A DNA stretch of 64,000 nucleotides from Streptomyces sp. 71268 (GTDB taxonomy: Bacteria; Actinomycetota; Actinomycetes; Streptomycetales; Streptomycetaceae), in contig NZ_CP114200.1 in assembly GCF_029392895.1 (NCBI RefSeq), positions 4,495,001 through 4,559,000 of the forward strand, written 5' to 3'. The translations under genes and the position numbers were made by a program. This document shows, piece by piece, positions 46,405 to 55,473 of this stretch (position 1 is its first letter; each line of letters begins with the position of its first letter). A model generated the notes under the pieces. The model saw only the letters and a program-made list of their open reading frames with translations, was not told where the DNA came from and made no database searches.

Positions 46405-49305
46405 TTGTCCCCGACCAGCGAGACCGCGAAGGGCGGCCGACGACTCGTGATCGTCGAGTCGCCTGCCAAAGCGAAGACGATCAAGGGCTACCTCGGCCCT
46501 GGATACGTGGTCGAGGCGAGCGTCGGGCACATTCGCGACCTGCCGAACGGCGCTGCCGAGGTCCCCGCGAAGTACAAGGGCGAGCCGTGGGCGCGCCTCG
46601 GGGTGAACGTCGACGCCGAGTTCCAGCCCATCTATGTCGTCAACCACGACAAGAAGGACCAGGTCAAGAAGCTCAAGGAGCTGCTGGCCGAGTCGGACGA
46701 ACTCTTCCTGGCCACCGATGAGGACCGCGAGGGCGAGGCCATCGCGTGGCACCTCCAGGAGGTCCTGAAGCCCAAGGTGCCAGTGCGCCGGATGGTCTTC
46801 CACGAGATCACCAAGGACGCCATCCGGGCCGCCGTGGCCAACCCCCGCGAGCTGAACCAGCGCCTGGTCGACGCGCAGGAGACCCGCCGCATCCTCGACC
46901 GGCTGTACGGGTACGAGGTCTCGCCGGTGCTGTGGAAGAAGGTCATGCCGCGGCTGTCGGCGGGCCGGGTGCAGTCGGTGGCGACGCGGCTGGTCGTGGA
47001 GCGGGAGCGGGAGCGCATCGCGTTCCGCTCGGCCGAGTACTGGGACCTGACCGGCACGTTCGCCACGGGCCGCACCGGCGACGCCAGCGACCCGGGCACC
47101 CTGGCCGCGCGGCTGGCCTCGGTGGAGGGCCGCCGGGTCGCGCAGGGTCGCGACTTCACCTCGGTCGGGCAGCTCAAGGACGGTTCGGCCGTCCTGCACC
47201 TGGACGAGGCGCAGGCCCGCGCGCTGGCGGCGGCGCTGGCCGAGACGAACTTCGCGGTGCGCTCGGTCGAGTCGAAGCCGTACCGCCGCGCCCCGTACGC
47301 CCCGTTCCGCACCACGACGCTCCAGCAGGAGGCCAGCCGGAAGCTGGGCTTCGGTGCGAAGTCGACCATGCAGGTGGCGCAGAAGCTGTACGAGAACGGC
47401 TTCATCACCTATATGCGTACGGACTCCACCACGCTCTCGGACACCGCGATCACCGCGGCCCGGGCGCAGGTCACGCAGCTCTACGGGGCCAACTACCTGC
47501 CGGACAAGCCGCGCAGCTACGCCGGCAAGGTGAAGAACGCGCAGGAGGCGCACGAGGCGATCCGCCCCTCGGGCGACCGGTTCCGCACGCCCGCGGAGAC
47601 GGGGCTCACGGGTGACCAGTTCCGCCTGTACGAGCTGATCTGGAAGCGGACCGTCGCCTCCCAGATGAAGGACGCGGTCGGCGACTCGGTGACCGTGCGC
47701 ATCGGCGGCCAGGCCAGCGACGGCCGGGACGTCGAGTTCACGGCCTCGGGCAAGACGATCACCTTCCACGGCTTCATGAAGGCGTACGTCGAGGGCGCCG
47801 ACGACCCGAACGCCGAGCTGGACGACCGCGAGCGCAGGCTGCCGCAGGTCGCCGAGGGCGACCGGCTGACCGCCGAGGAGATCTCGGTCGACGGGCACGC
47901 CACCAAGCCGCCGGCCCGCTACACCGAGGCGTCGCTGGTCAAGGAGCTGGAAGAGCGCGAGATCGGCCGCCCGTCGACGTACGCGTCGATCATCGGGACG
48001 ATCCTGGACCGTGGCTACGTGTTCAAGAAGGGCACCGCGCTGGTGCCGTCCTTCCTGAGCTTCGCCGTGGTCGGGCTGTTGGAGAAGCACTTCGGCCGGC
48101 TGGTCGACTACGACTTCACGGCCAAGATGGAGGACGATCTCGACCGGATCGCCGCCGGTCAGGCTCAGGCCGTGCCGTGGTTGCGGCGCTTTTACTTCGG
48201 CATTGACCAGAGTGACCCGGCGGCCGGCGACATCGCGGCCGCGCCCGGCGCCGACGTGGCCGGCGACCACCTCGGCGGCCTGAAGGAACTGGTCACCGAC
48301 CTCGGCGCGATCGACGCCCGCGAGGTGTCCTCGTTCCCGGTCGGCAACGGCATCGTGCTGCGGGTCGGCCGCTACGGCCCGTACGTCGAGAAGCCCTCGC
48401 CGACCGAGGGCGAGCCCGGCCAGCGCGCAGACGTGCCCGACGAGCTTCCGCCGGACGAGCTGACGGTCGAGTACGCGGAGGAGTTGCTGGCCAAGCCGAG
48501 CGGCGACTTCGAACTCGGCACCGACCCGGACACCGGGCGACAGATTGTTGCCAAGGACGGTCGGTACGGACCGTATGTGACCGAGGTGCTGCCCGAGGGC
48601 ACGCCGAAGACCGGCAAGAACGCGGTCAAGCCGCGCACGGCGTCGCTGTTCAAGTCGATGTCGCTGGACACGGTGACGCTGGCGGACGCGCTCAAGCTGA
48701 TGTCGCTGCCCCGTGTGGTGGGCGTCGACCCGCAGAGCGGCGAGGAGATCACCGCGCAGAACGGCCGCTACGGGCCGTATCTGAAGAAGGGCACCGACTC
48801 GCGATCGATCGAGACCGAGGACCAGCTCTTCACGATCACGCTTGACGAGGCGCTGGCCATCTATGCCCAGCCCAAGCAGCGCGGCCGCGCCGCGGCGAAG
48901 CCGCCGCTCAAGGAGCTGGGCACCGACCCGGTGAGCGAGCGCCCGGTGGTAGTGAAGGACGGCCGGTTCGGCCCGTACGTCACCGACGGCGAGACCAACG
49001 CCACGCTGCGCCGTGACGACGACGTCGAGACGATCACGCCCGAGCGCGGCTACGAGCTGCTCGCCGAGAAGCGCGCCAAGGGGCCGGTGAAGAAGAAGAC
49101 GGCCAAGAAGGCGCCGGCGAAGAAGTCCACCGCGAAGAAGGCACCGGCGAAGAAGACCGCGGCCAAGAAGACGACGGCGGCCAAGAAGACCACCGCGAAG
49201 AAGACGGCGGCCAAGAAGACGACGACGTCGGCGGCGAAGGCCGCCGCGGCGCCGGCGAAGAAGGCCGCGACGGCGACCAGGTCGGCGGGAGACGCGTCGG
49301 AGTAG
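46405..49305 (+). CDS. topA: DNA topoisomerase I
   Basis: 966 residues; relaxes negative supercoils. Toprim domain at the N-terminus (LVIVESPAKAKTIKGYLG, ATDEDREGEA), active-site Tyr336 in TYMRTDST, and repeats at the C-terminus followed by a Lys/Ala tail (residues 893-966) typical of Streptomyces TopA. The start is the unusual TTG 46405 (LSPTSETAKGG): GGAGAGAAG lies 7 nt upstream and the sequence matches S. coelicolor TopA from the second residue. Ends in a strong terminator. Confidence 0.97.
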   Translation: MSPTSETAKGGRRLVIVESPAKAKTIKGYLGPGYVVEASVGHIRDLPNGAAEVPAKYKGEPWARLGVNVDAEFQPIYVVNHDKKDQVKKLKELLAESDELFLATDEDREGEAIAWHLQEVLKPKVPVRRMVFHEITKDAIRAAVANPRELNQRLVDAQETRRILDRLYGYEVSPVLWKKVMPRLSAGRVQSVATRLVVERERERIAFRSAEYWDLTGTFATGRTGDASDPGTLAARLASVEGRRVAQGRDFTSVGQLKDGSAVLHLDEAQARALAAALAETNFAVRSVESKPYRRAPYAPFRTTTLQQEASRKLGFGAKSTMQVAQKLYENGFITYMRTDSTTLSDTAITAARAQVTQLYGANYLPDKPRSYAGKVKNAQEAHEAIRPSGDRFRTPAETGLTGDQFRLYELIWKRTVASQMKDAVGDSVTVRIGGQASDGRDVEFTASGKTITFHGFMKAYVEGADDPNAELDDRERRLPQVAEGDRLTAEEISVDGHATKPPARYTEASLVKELEEREIGRPSTYASIIGTILDRGYVFKKGTALVPSFLSFAVVGLLEKHFGRLVDYDFTAKMEDDLDRIAAGQAQAVPWLRRFYFGIDQSDPAAGDIAAAPGADVAGDHLGGLKELVTDLGAIDAREVSSFPVGNGIVLRVGRYGPYVEKPSPTEGEPGQRADVPDELPPDELTVEYAEELLAKPSGDFELGTDPDTGRQIVAKDGRYGPYVTEVLPEGTPKTGKNAVKPRTASLFKSMSLDTVTLADALKLMSLPRVVGVDPQSGEEITAQNGRYGPYLKKGTDSRSIETEDQLFTITLDEALAIYAQPKQRGRAAAKPPLKELGTDPVSERPVVVKDGRFGPYVTDGETNATLRRDDDVETITPERGYELLAEKRAKGPVKKKTAKKAPAKKSTAKKAPAKKTAAKKTTAAKKTTAKKTAAKKTTTSAAKAAAAPAKKAATATRSAGDASE

Positions 49306-49330
49306 CGCACGCGCACACACACGGCGGCCG

Positions 49331-49362
49331 ACGGGCCGCGCCGCTCCGCCGGCGCGGCCCGT
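49331..49362 (+). terminator. topA rho-independent terminator
   Basis: Arms ACGGGCCGCGCCG and CGGCGCGGCCCGT (13 bp, perfect), 6 nt loop, then TTTC, about 25 nt past the topA stop. Confidence 0.85.
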
Positions 49363-49752
49363 TTTCGCGCCCTGGGACTGTGTGTTTCTCGTGCCTCGGG
49401 GATGCGGGGCTGCGAAGTCGCAAGGCCGTGGGGGCCGCGCACCCGCCGTGTACGCGCCCGCCGCGTGCGCCCCGCGCGTTCGGTGGGGGCGCGCTCGCCG
49501 GTGGGAAAGCGACTCGGGGGGCATGGGAGCGCGGAGGCGTGGTGGCCGGATCGCGTGGTGCGTAGCCGAGTTCGGACGGGCGGTCACGGCGGATCGCGTG
49601 GCGCGCGACGAGCTCACGCGCCCCCTGTGCGACCCCCTCAGGGGCTGGTTCGCCCCGCTGTGACCGACTCGTCCGGGCACATGTCGCGATGCGCCCGTCC
49701 ACATGTTCGGGCTCGGCCACGGCAATTCGTGTGACCCGGATAGGCTGGCGGG
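49363..49752. other. 390 bp spacer before the thymidylate kinase fusion
   Basis: GC-rich low-complexity sequence; no gene. The last 60 bp (GTGTGACCCGGATAGGCTGGCGGG) hold TAGGCT 7 nt before ATG 49753 (49740-49745), so this gene may also be leaderless. Confidence 0.5.
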
Positions 49753-52700
49753 ATGACGCGAACCGAGCAGCCAACGGCCGTCAGCTCCTCAGCCGGCGCT
49801 CTCGCCGCGGACTCCCGCGAGCGCGCCGTACGAGCGTTGCTTCACTACCCACCGCTGCGACGGCTGTGGAGTGCGCAGTTCGTCAGCGGCATCGGCGACG
49901 CGCTCGCCGTGCTGGCCCTGCTGGCGCTGTCCTTCCAGGCGGCGGTGGCGGCGGGCGCGTTCGGTGGTGGGTACCGCGGTGCGGCGCTCGCGATCGCCGC
50001 GGTGTTCGGCGCCCGGTTGCTGGCCACGCTGTTGTTCGGCGCGGTGTTGCTCGGGCCGCTGGCCTCGTTGATCGGCACCTCCGGGCCGCTCGACCGGCGC
50101 TGGACCATGATCGGCGCCGACGGGGTGCGGCTCGTACTCCTGGTGATCGCCCCGCTGTGGATCGACTGGATGCCGGCCGACGCCGTGGCATCGCTCCTGG
50201 TCACGGCCTTCGTGGTGGGCGTGGCCGAGCGGCTGTGGACGGTGGCCAGGGACGGCGCGGCCCCGGCGCTGCTGCCGCCGCCCCCGCTGGAGGGCGCGGC
50301 GGTACGACCGCTGCCCGACCACCTCGACGCGTTGCGGAGGCTCTCGCTCCGTACCACCGCCGTCTCGCTGCCGATCGCCGCGGCCGGCATGCTCGTCGTC
50401 ACCCTGCTGAGCAACGTGCTCGGCTCCGGCATCGACTGGTTCCACCAGCACCAGCCGGCGCTGGCCTCGTACGTCGCCGCCGGCCTCTTCGCGGCCTCGG
50501 TCTCCGTCCTCTTCTTCCTGGAACTGCCCGGCGCGCAGGCCACTCGCGCGCGCTCCCCGCTGGAGGGCCTGCGCCGGCCCAAGGTCCCGGTGCGCGGGGC
50601 GGGCGGCGCCCGGGACACCGCACCCGACAAGGGGCGCACGGGAGCGATCCCGGTGCTCGTACCGGCGTGCGCGGCGGTGGCCGGTGCGATGGCCGCGGCC
50701 TTCGGCGTCGCCCCGCTCCAGGCCGCTGACCTCGGCGGCGGGCCGGTCGGGTTCTCGCTGCTCGCGCTGGCGATCGCCGGCGGCCCGGTGATCGGCGTAC
50801 GGTGCGCGCCACGGGTGCTGCCCGCGCTCTCGCGCCGTCGCCTGTTCGCGCTCGCGATCACGGCCACCGGGCTCGCGCTGCTCGCCACCGGCCTGGTCCC
50901 CGACCCGGCGACGGTGCTGCTGCTGGCGCTGCTCGCGGGCGTCGCGGCGGGGATCGCGGCGAACATCGGGCACACGCTGCTCGACCAGGAGACCGAGGAG
51001 TCGCGGCGGCCGCGCACGACGGAGCACCTGCACGCGGTCGTCCGGGTCGCGCTCGCGCTCGGCGTGCTCGCCGCCCCGCTGCTGGCCGCCGTGATCGGCC
51101 CGCACCGGCTGGAGAACGGCGACTTCGTCTTCGCGCACGGCGGCGCGGCGTTCACGCTGATGCTGGTCGGCGCGCTGCTGCTGCCGGTGGCCGCGCTGGT
51201 GCTCGGCAAGACCGACGACCGGCAGGGCGTGCCGTTGCGGCGCGACCTGCGGGACGCGGTGCGTGGCGGCGAGCCGGCGGAGGCGCCGGCCGCGAACGGC
51301 TTCTTCATCGCCTTCGAGGGCGGCGACGGGGCGGGCAAGTCGACGCAGGTCACGGCGGTCGCGGAGTGGATCCGCAGCAAGGGCCACGAGGTCGTGGTCA
51401 CCCGCGAGCCGGGCGCCACCGCGATCGGCAAGCGGCTGCGCTCGATCCTGCTCGACGTCGCCAGCGCGGGGCTCTCGCACCGCGCCGAGGCGCTGCTGTA
51501 CGCGGCGGACCGGGCCGAACACGTGGACTCGGTGGTACGGCCCGCGCTGGAGCGCGGCGCCGTGGTGATCTCGGACCGCTACATCGACTCGTCGGTGGCC
51601 TACCAGGGCGCCGGGCGCGACCTGTCGCCGACCGAGATCGCCCGTATCTCGCGCTGGGCGACGGACGGCCTCGTTCCGCATCTGACGGTGCTGCTCGACG
51701 TTTCCCCCGAGGCCGCCCGCGAGCGGTTCACGGAGGCGCCCGACCGGTTGGAGTCCGAGCCCGCCGAGTTCCACCATCGGGTGCGGGCCGGGTTCCTGAC
51801 CCTGGCCGCGGCGGCCCCGGCGCGCTACCTGGTGGTCGACGCGAGCCAGGAGCCCGAGGCCGTCAGCACGGTCGTACGGCACCGCCTCGACCAGGTGCTG
51901 CCGCTGTCGCAGGCCGAGATCGAGGCCCGCGAGGAGGCGCGCAGGAAGGCGGAGGAAGAGGCCCGCCGCAAGGCCGAGGAGGAGGCGGCGCGCAAGGCCG
52001 AGGAGGAGCGGCTTGAGCGCGAGCGGCAGGAGCAGCTCGCCCGGCTGCGGGCCGAGGAAGAGGAGCGCAAGCGCCGCGAGGCCGAGGAGGCCAAGCGCCT
52101 GGAGGCCGAGCGGCAAGCGGAGGAGGCCCGGCAGCGGGCCGAGGAGGAGCGCCGACTCGCCGAGCAGGAGCGGCAGCGGCGCGAGGCCGAGGAGCGCGCC
52201 CGCGCCGCGGAGGAGGAGCGGCAGCGCCGGCAGGCCGAGGAGGAGGCGCGGCTGCGGGCCGAGGCCGAGGCGCGGCGGCTGGAGAAGCAGCGTAAGGCGG
52301 AGGAGGCGCTGCTCCGCGCCGAGCAGGCACGCCTGGCGGCCGAGGCGGCTGCCGCGCTGCCGGAGCCGGGGCTCGGCGGCGCGCCGGGCGCGACCGACAC
52401 GACGCCGCCGAAGCCCGGCCGGCCGAGCGCGCGGGACGAGGCGCCCACGGTGCCGACGCCGCTGGTCAAGCCGTCCGACAAGGGCGCGGGCGGCCCGGCG
52501 GGTACGGCCGCGGCGGGTGCCGGCGAGGCCCCGGCGACCCCGGCCGCTGGACCTTCCGCCGCCAAGCCCCGGGCCACCGCCGGCCCCGACGCGACGGAGA
52601 CGGTGGAGACGCCGCGGATAGACCCGCGGGCGCCGCGACCGGACGCTGCCGCGGGCGGCGGCGCGGGCGGTGGCGCGGGCGGTGGCGCGCGGAGCGATGC

Positions 52701-53544
52701 GGCCGACGACGCGACGTGGGTGCTGCCGCGCGTACGCCCCGAGGCGGACTCCCCGGCGCAGGGCGCGCCCAGCGCGCCGGGGGCACGCGAGACGGGTGCG
52801 GCACGCGAGGCGCGCGGGGCCGACGGCGCGCGGGACCCGCGTGAGGCCGATGGCGCGCGGGACCCCCGTGAGGCCGCAGGCCCGCGCGAGGCCGCTGGTA
52901 CCCGCGAGACGCAGGAGACGCGGGAGGCGTGGGACACGGAGGAGACCACGCAACTGCCGACGCCGCCCCAGCCGGACACGCCCACGGGCGCGATGGACGA
53001 GACGGCCGTGCTGCCCGCGGTCGGCGCCGAAGGCGCGCGTCCAGAGGCCGAGCGCCCGTCGGACCCCGCGGACCGGGTGCCGCCGTGGGTGTTCCGGCCC
53101 GAGTCCGACGCCGCCGACGGCGGGCGTCAGGCCGCCCCGGACTCCGGCAACGAGCGCACGCGGGAGCTGCCGCAGTTCGACCCGACGCAGGCCGGCACCG
53201 GCCAGGCCCCGTTGGGTCAGGGCGACGCGGAGCAGGCGGGCGACCCTGGAGCGGACCCGCACGGCCGCAAGCGGCGTCGCCCCGAGTGGGCCGAGGAGAC
53301 CCCGCTGGATGACCTGCCGACGCTGGCCGACGAACTCCTTGGCCCGCACGACGCGGCAGGTGGCGGCCACTACGCCCGGCCCGAGGAGCGCCACCAGGGC
53401 GGTCACTACGGACCCCAGGCCGGTCACGACGGCCAAGACCAGTCCCCGGGCGGGCAGCCCGGGCAGCGGGACCCCGGCGGCCGGGGCAGCACGGGCAACG
53501 GCCGCCCGGGCAGCGGCCGCAGGGGCTGGGGCCGCAAGGGCTGA
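49753..53544 (+). CDS. tmk: Membrane protein fused to thymidylate kinase, with coiled coil and disordered tail
   Basis: 1263 residues. (1) An MFS-like membrane domain of about 12 segments (1-500). (2) dTMP kinase from about 517: P-loop EGGDGAGKS (522-530), YIDSSVAYQGAGRDL, and LID-region TEAPDRLES, so dTMP to dTDP activity is expected. (3) A Glu/Arg/Lys coiled coil of roughly 719-867. (4) About 390 residues of Pro/Glu/Ala-rich disorder. The membrane-kinase fusion is conserved in Streptomyces but its length is long. Precedes holB. Confidence 0.93.
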   Translation: MTRTEQPTAVSSSAGALAADSRERAVRALLHYPPLRRLWSAQFVSGIGDALAVLALLALSFQAAVAAGAFGGGYRGAALAIAAVFGARLLATLLFGAVLLGPLASLIGTSGPLDRRWTMIGADGVRLVLLVIAPLWIDWMPADAVASLLVTAFVVGVAERLWTVARDGAAPALLPPPPLEGAAVRPLPDHLDALRRLSLRTTAVSLPIAAAGMLVVTLLSNVLGSGIDWFHQHQPALASYVAAGLFAASVSVLFFLELPGAQATRARSPLEGLRRPKVPVRGAGGARDTAPDKGRTGAIPVLVPACAAVAGAMAAAFGVAPLQAADLGGGPVGFSLLALAIAGGPVIGVRCAPRVLPALSRRRLFALAITATGLALLATGLVPDPATVLLLALLAGVAAGIAANIGHTLLDQETEESRRPRTTEHLHAVVRVALALGVLAAPLLAAVIGPHRLENGDFVFAHGGAAFTLMLVGALLLPVAALVLGKTDDRQGVPLRRDLRDAVRGGEPAEAPAANGFFIAFEGGDGAGKSTQVTAVAEWIRSKGHEVVVTREPGATAIGKRLRSILLDVASAGLSHRAEALLYAADRAEHVDSVVRPALERGAVVISDRYIDSSVAYQGAGRDLSPTEIARISRWATDGLVPHLTVLLDVSPEAARERFTEAPDRLESEPAEFHHRVRAGFLTLAAAAPARYLVVDASQEPEAVSTVVRHRLDQVLPLSQAEIEAREEARRKAEEEARRKAEEEAARKAEEERLERERQEQLARLRAEEEERKRREAEEAKRLEAERQAEEARQRAEEERRLAEQERQRREAEERARAAEEERQRRQAEEEARLRAEAEARRLEKQRKAEEALLRAEQARLAAEAAAALPEPGLGGAPGATDTTPPKPGRPSARDEAPTVPTPLVKPSDKGAGGPAGTAAAGAGEAPATPAAGPSAAKPRATAGPDATETVETPRIDPRAPRPDAAAGGGAGGGAGGGARSDAADDATWVLPRVRPEADSPAQGAPSAPGARETGAAREARGADGARDPREADGARDPREAAGPREAAGTRETQETREAWDTEETTQLPTPPQPDTPTGAMDETAVLPAVGAEGARPEAERPSDPADRVPPWVFRPESDAADGGRQAAPDSGNERTRELPQFDPTQAGTGQAPLGQGDAEQAGDPGADPHGRKRRRPEWAEETPLDDLPTLADELLGPHDAAGGGHYARPEERHQGGHYGPQAGHDGQDQSPGGQPGQRDPGGRGSTGNGRPGSGRRGWGRKG

Positions 53545-53551
53545 GTCGGAA

Positions 53552-53585
53552 GCGGGTCGGGCCCCGAGGACAGGGCCCGACCCGC
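53552..53585 (+). terminator. tmk terminator
   Basis: Perfect 13 bp arms GCGGGTCGGGCCC and GGGCCCGACCCGC, 8 nt loop, 8 nt past the tmk stop. No T-run. It separates tmk from holB transcriptionally. Confidence 0.7.
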
Positions 53586-53637
53586 CCCGCTCGCCACCGG
53601 CGGGCGATACCGCAGGTCAGCACGGGTGCGGCCGGCA

Positions 53638-53660
53638 TTGTCAGTGCCGTACTCCACAAT
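53638..53660 (+). promoter_or_regulatory. RecA-NDp/PafBC-type promoter 280 bp before holB
   Basis: TTGTCAGTG (53638-53646), 8 nt, then CACAAT (53655-53660): a perfect first box and a -10 with one mismatch from TANNNT. The expected start is near 53667, leaving a 277 nt leader before holB. Confidence 0.6.
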
Positions 53661-53943
53661 GGTTGGCGGATGGACGAACCGCCCACCGCACGGTCGGAGC
53701 ACCTGCGACACACGCGTCGGTGCGCTGACGTGTTGGCGCGTCGGAACGCCAATGCGGCGGTGCGGGCGCGGGTACGCCTGGGTGCCGCTCGACGGAGCGG
53801 CAGGCGGGGGAGGCGGTCGCCCGCCGTGGAGCGCGAAGTGGCGCGTCTCGTGACGGCGGCGCGTTACGGCGGGGGCGCGGGACGACGAGGGTACGGGGAC
53901 AGGCGGGGCACGGCAGCAGGTACGGCAGGCAGGGAGAAGCGTC

Positions 53944-55200
53944 ATGGCGGTGTGGGACGACCTGGTGGGACAGGACCGGGTCGCTGAGCAGCTCGCCGCT
54001 GCCGCGCGGGACGCGGACGCGCTGGTCACGGACGCCTCGACCGCGGACGCGACGCCTCCGGGCGCCTCGGCCGCCGAGGCGAGCGGTGCGACGCGGCGCC
54101 CGTCGGGCGCGAAGATGACGCACGCCTGGCTGTTCACGGGCCCGCCCGGCTCCGGCCGCTCGACGGCTGCCCGCGCCTTCGCGGCGGCCCTGCAATGCGT
54201 CAGCCCCGACCGCGCCCTGGGCGGAGCGCCGGGCTGCGGCTTCTGCGACGGCTGCCACACCGCCCTCATCGGTACGCACGCGGATGTCGAGGTGGTCCGT
54301 ACGGACATGCTGAGCATCGGCGTCAAGGAGACCCGCGACCTGGTGCGCCGGGCCCAGCTCTCCCCGGCCAGCGGGCGCTGGCAGGTCATCGTCCTGGAGG
54401 ACGCCGACCGGCTCACCGAGGGCGCGGGCAACGTGCTGCTCAAGGCGATCGAGGAGCCCGCACCACGCACCGTGTGGCTGCTGTGCGCCCCCTCCCTGGA
54501 AGACGTGCTGCCGACGATCCGTTCCCGGTGCCGCCACCTCATCCTGCGCACCCCGCCGGTGGAGGCCGTCGCCGACGTGCTCGTACGGCGGGACGGCATC
54601 GACCCGGAGCGGGCCGCGGTCGCCGCGCGGGCCACCCAGGGGCACATCGGCCGGGCCCGCCGGCTGGCCACGGACGAGCGCGCCCGGGCCCACCGCGCCG
54701 CCGTGCTGTCGGTGCCGCTGCGGGTGGACGACGTAGGCGGCTGCCTCAAGGCCGCGCAGGAGCTGGTGGACGCAGCGACCGAGGAGGCCAAGCAGCTCGC
54801 CGAGGAGGTCGACACGAAGGAGACGGAGGAACTGCGCGCCGCGCTCGGGGCCGCGGCGGGCACCGGCGGCCGGCTGCCGCGCGGCACGGCCGGCGTGATG
54901 AAGGACCTGCAGGACCGGCAGAAGCGCCGCTCGACGCGCACCCAGCGCGACAGCCTCGACCTCGCCCTCACCGACCTCACGGCGTTCTACCGCGACGTGC
55001 TCGCCCTGCAGTTCGGCTCGCAGGTGGCCATAGCCAACGCCGAGCAGCGCGACGCTCTGGAGCGCATCGCGGCGAACTCCAAACCCGAGCGGACGCTGCG
55101 CCGGATAGAGGCGATCCGCGCCTGCCGCGAGGCGCTCGACCGGAACGTGGCCCCGCTCCTCGCGGTCGAGGCCATGACCCTGTCCCTGCGTGCGGGCTGA
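53944..55200 (+). CDS. holB: DNA polymerase III delta-prime subunit
   Basis: 418 residues; a clamp-loader subunit. AAA+ fold with a Walker A lacking Lys (GPPGSGRST), as expected for delta-prime, a zinc site (CVSPDR...CGFCDGCH), VLEDADRLTEGAGNVLLKAIEEP, and the sensor SRC motif IRSRCRHL. An Ala/Thr/Ser-rich insertion (about 25-55) interrupts the N-terminus. GGGAG precedes ATG 53944. Confidence 0.93.
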   Translation: MAVWDDLVGQDRVAEQLAAAARDADALVTDASTADATPPGASAAEASGATRRPSGAKMTHAWLFTGPPGSGRSTAARAFAAALQCVSPDRALGGAPGCGFCDGCHTALIGTHADVEVVRTDMLSIGVKETRDLVRRAQLSPASGRWQVIVLEDADRLTEGAGNVLLKAIEEPAPRTVWLLCAPSLEDVLPTIRSRCRHLILRTPPVEAVADVLVRRDGIDPERAAVAARATQGHIGRARRLATDERARAHRAAVLSVPLRVDDVGGCLKAAQELVDAATEEAKQLAEEVDTKETEELRAALGAAAGTGGRLPRGTAGVMKDLQDRQKRRSTRTQRDSLDLALTDLTAFYRDVLALQFGSQVAIANAEQRDALERIAANSKPERTLRRIEAIRACREALDRNVAPLLAVEAMTLSLRAG

Positions 55201-55473
55201 CCCACCCACCCTCGCCCGCGCGCCCGGCCGCCCGTACGGCCCCGACGTGGGGCGTACGGCACGACCCCGCCGCCGCCGGGCCCGCGCCGCCACCCGCCTG
55301 GCCGGGCGGGCGGGACGGGGCCGCTCGGGGGCTGGTTCAGCGTGACGTTCACTCGTACGGAGGCCATGAATGGCGACTGTGTGTACGCGTGTCGATACCC
55401 TCCGACTTCCGGTGCGCGACCGCCGACGTGCGGCTGACGCGCGCCCATGCCGCGGACGACTGAGGGGTCGACG

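Noticed and set aside
46330..49725. Reverse frame of over 1100 codons opposite topA
   Set aside because: High-GC antisense artefact; no motifs.
49789..53436. Reverse frame of over 1200 codons opposite tmk
   Set aside because: Antisense artefact, Arg/Gly-rich.
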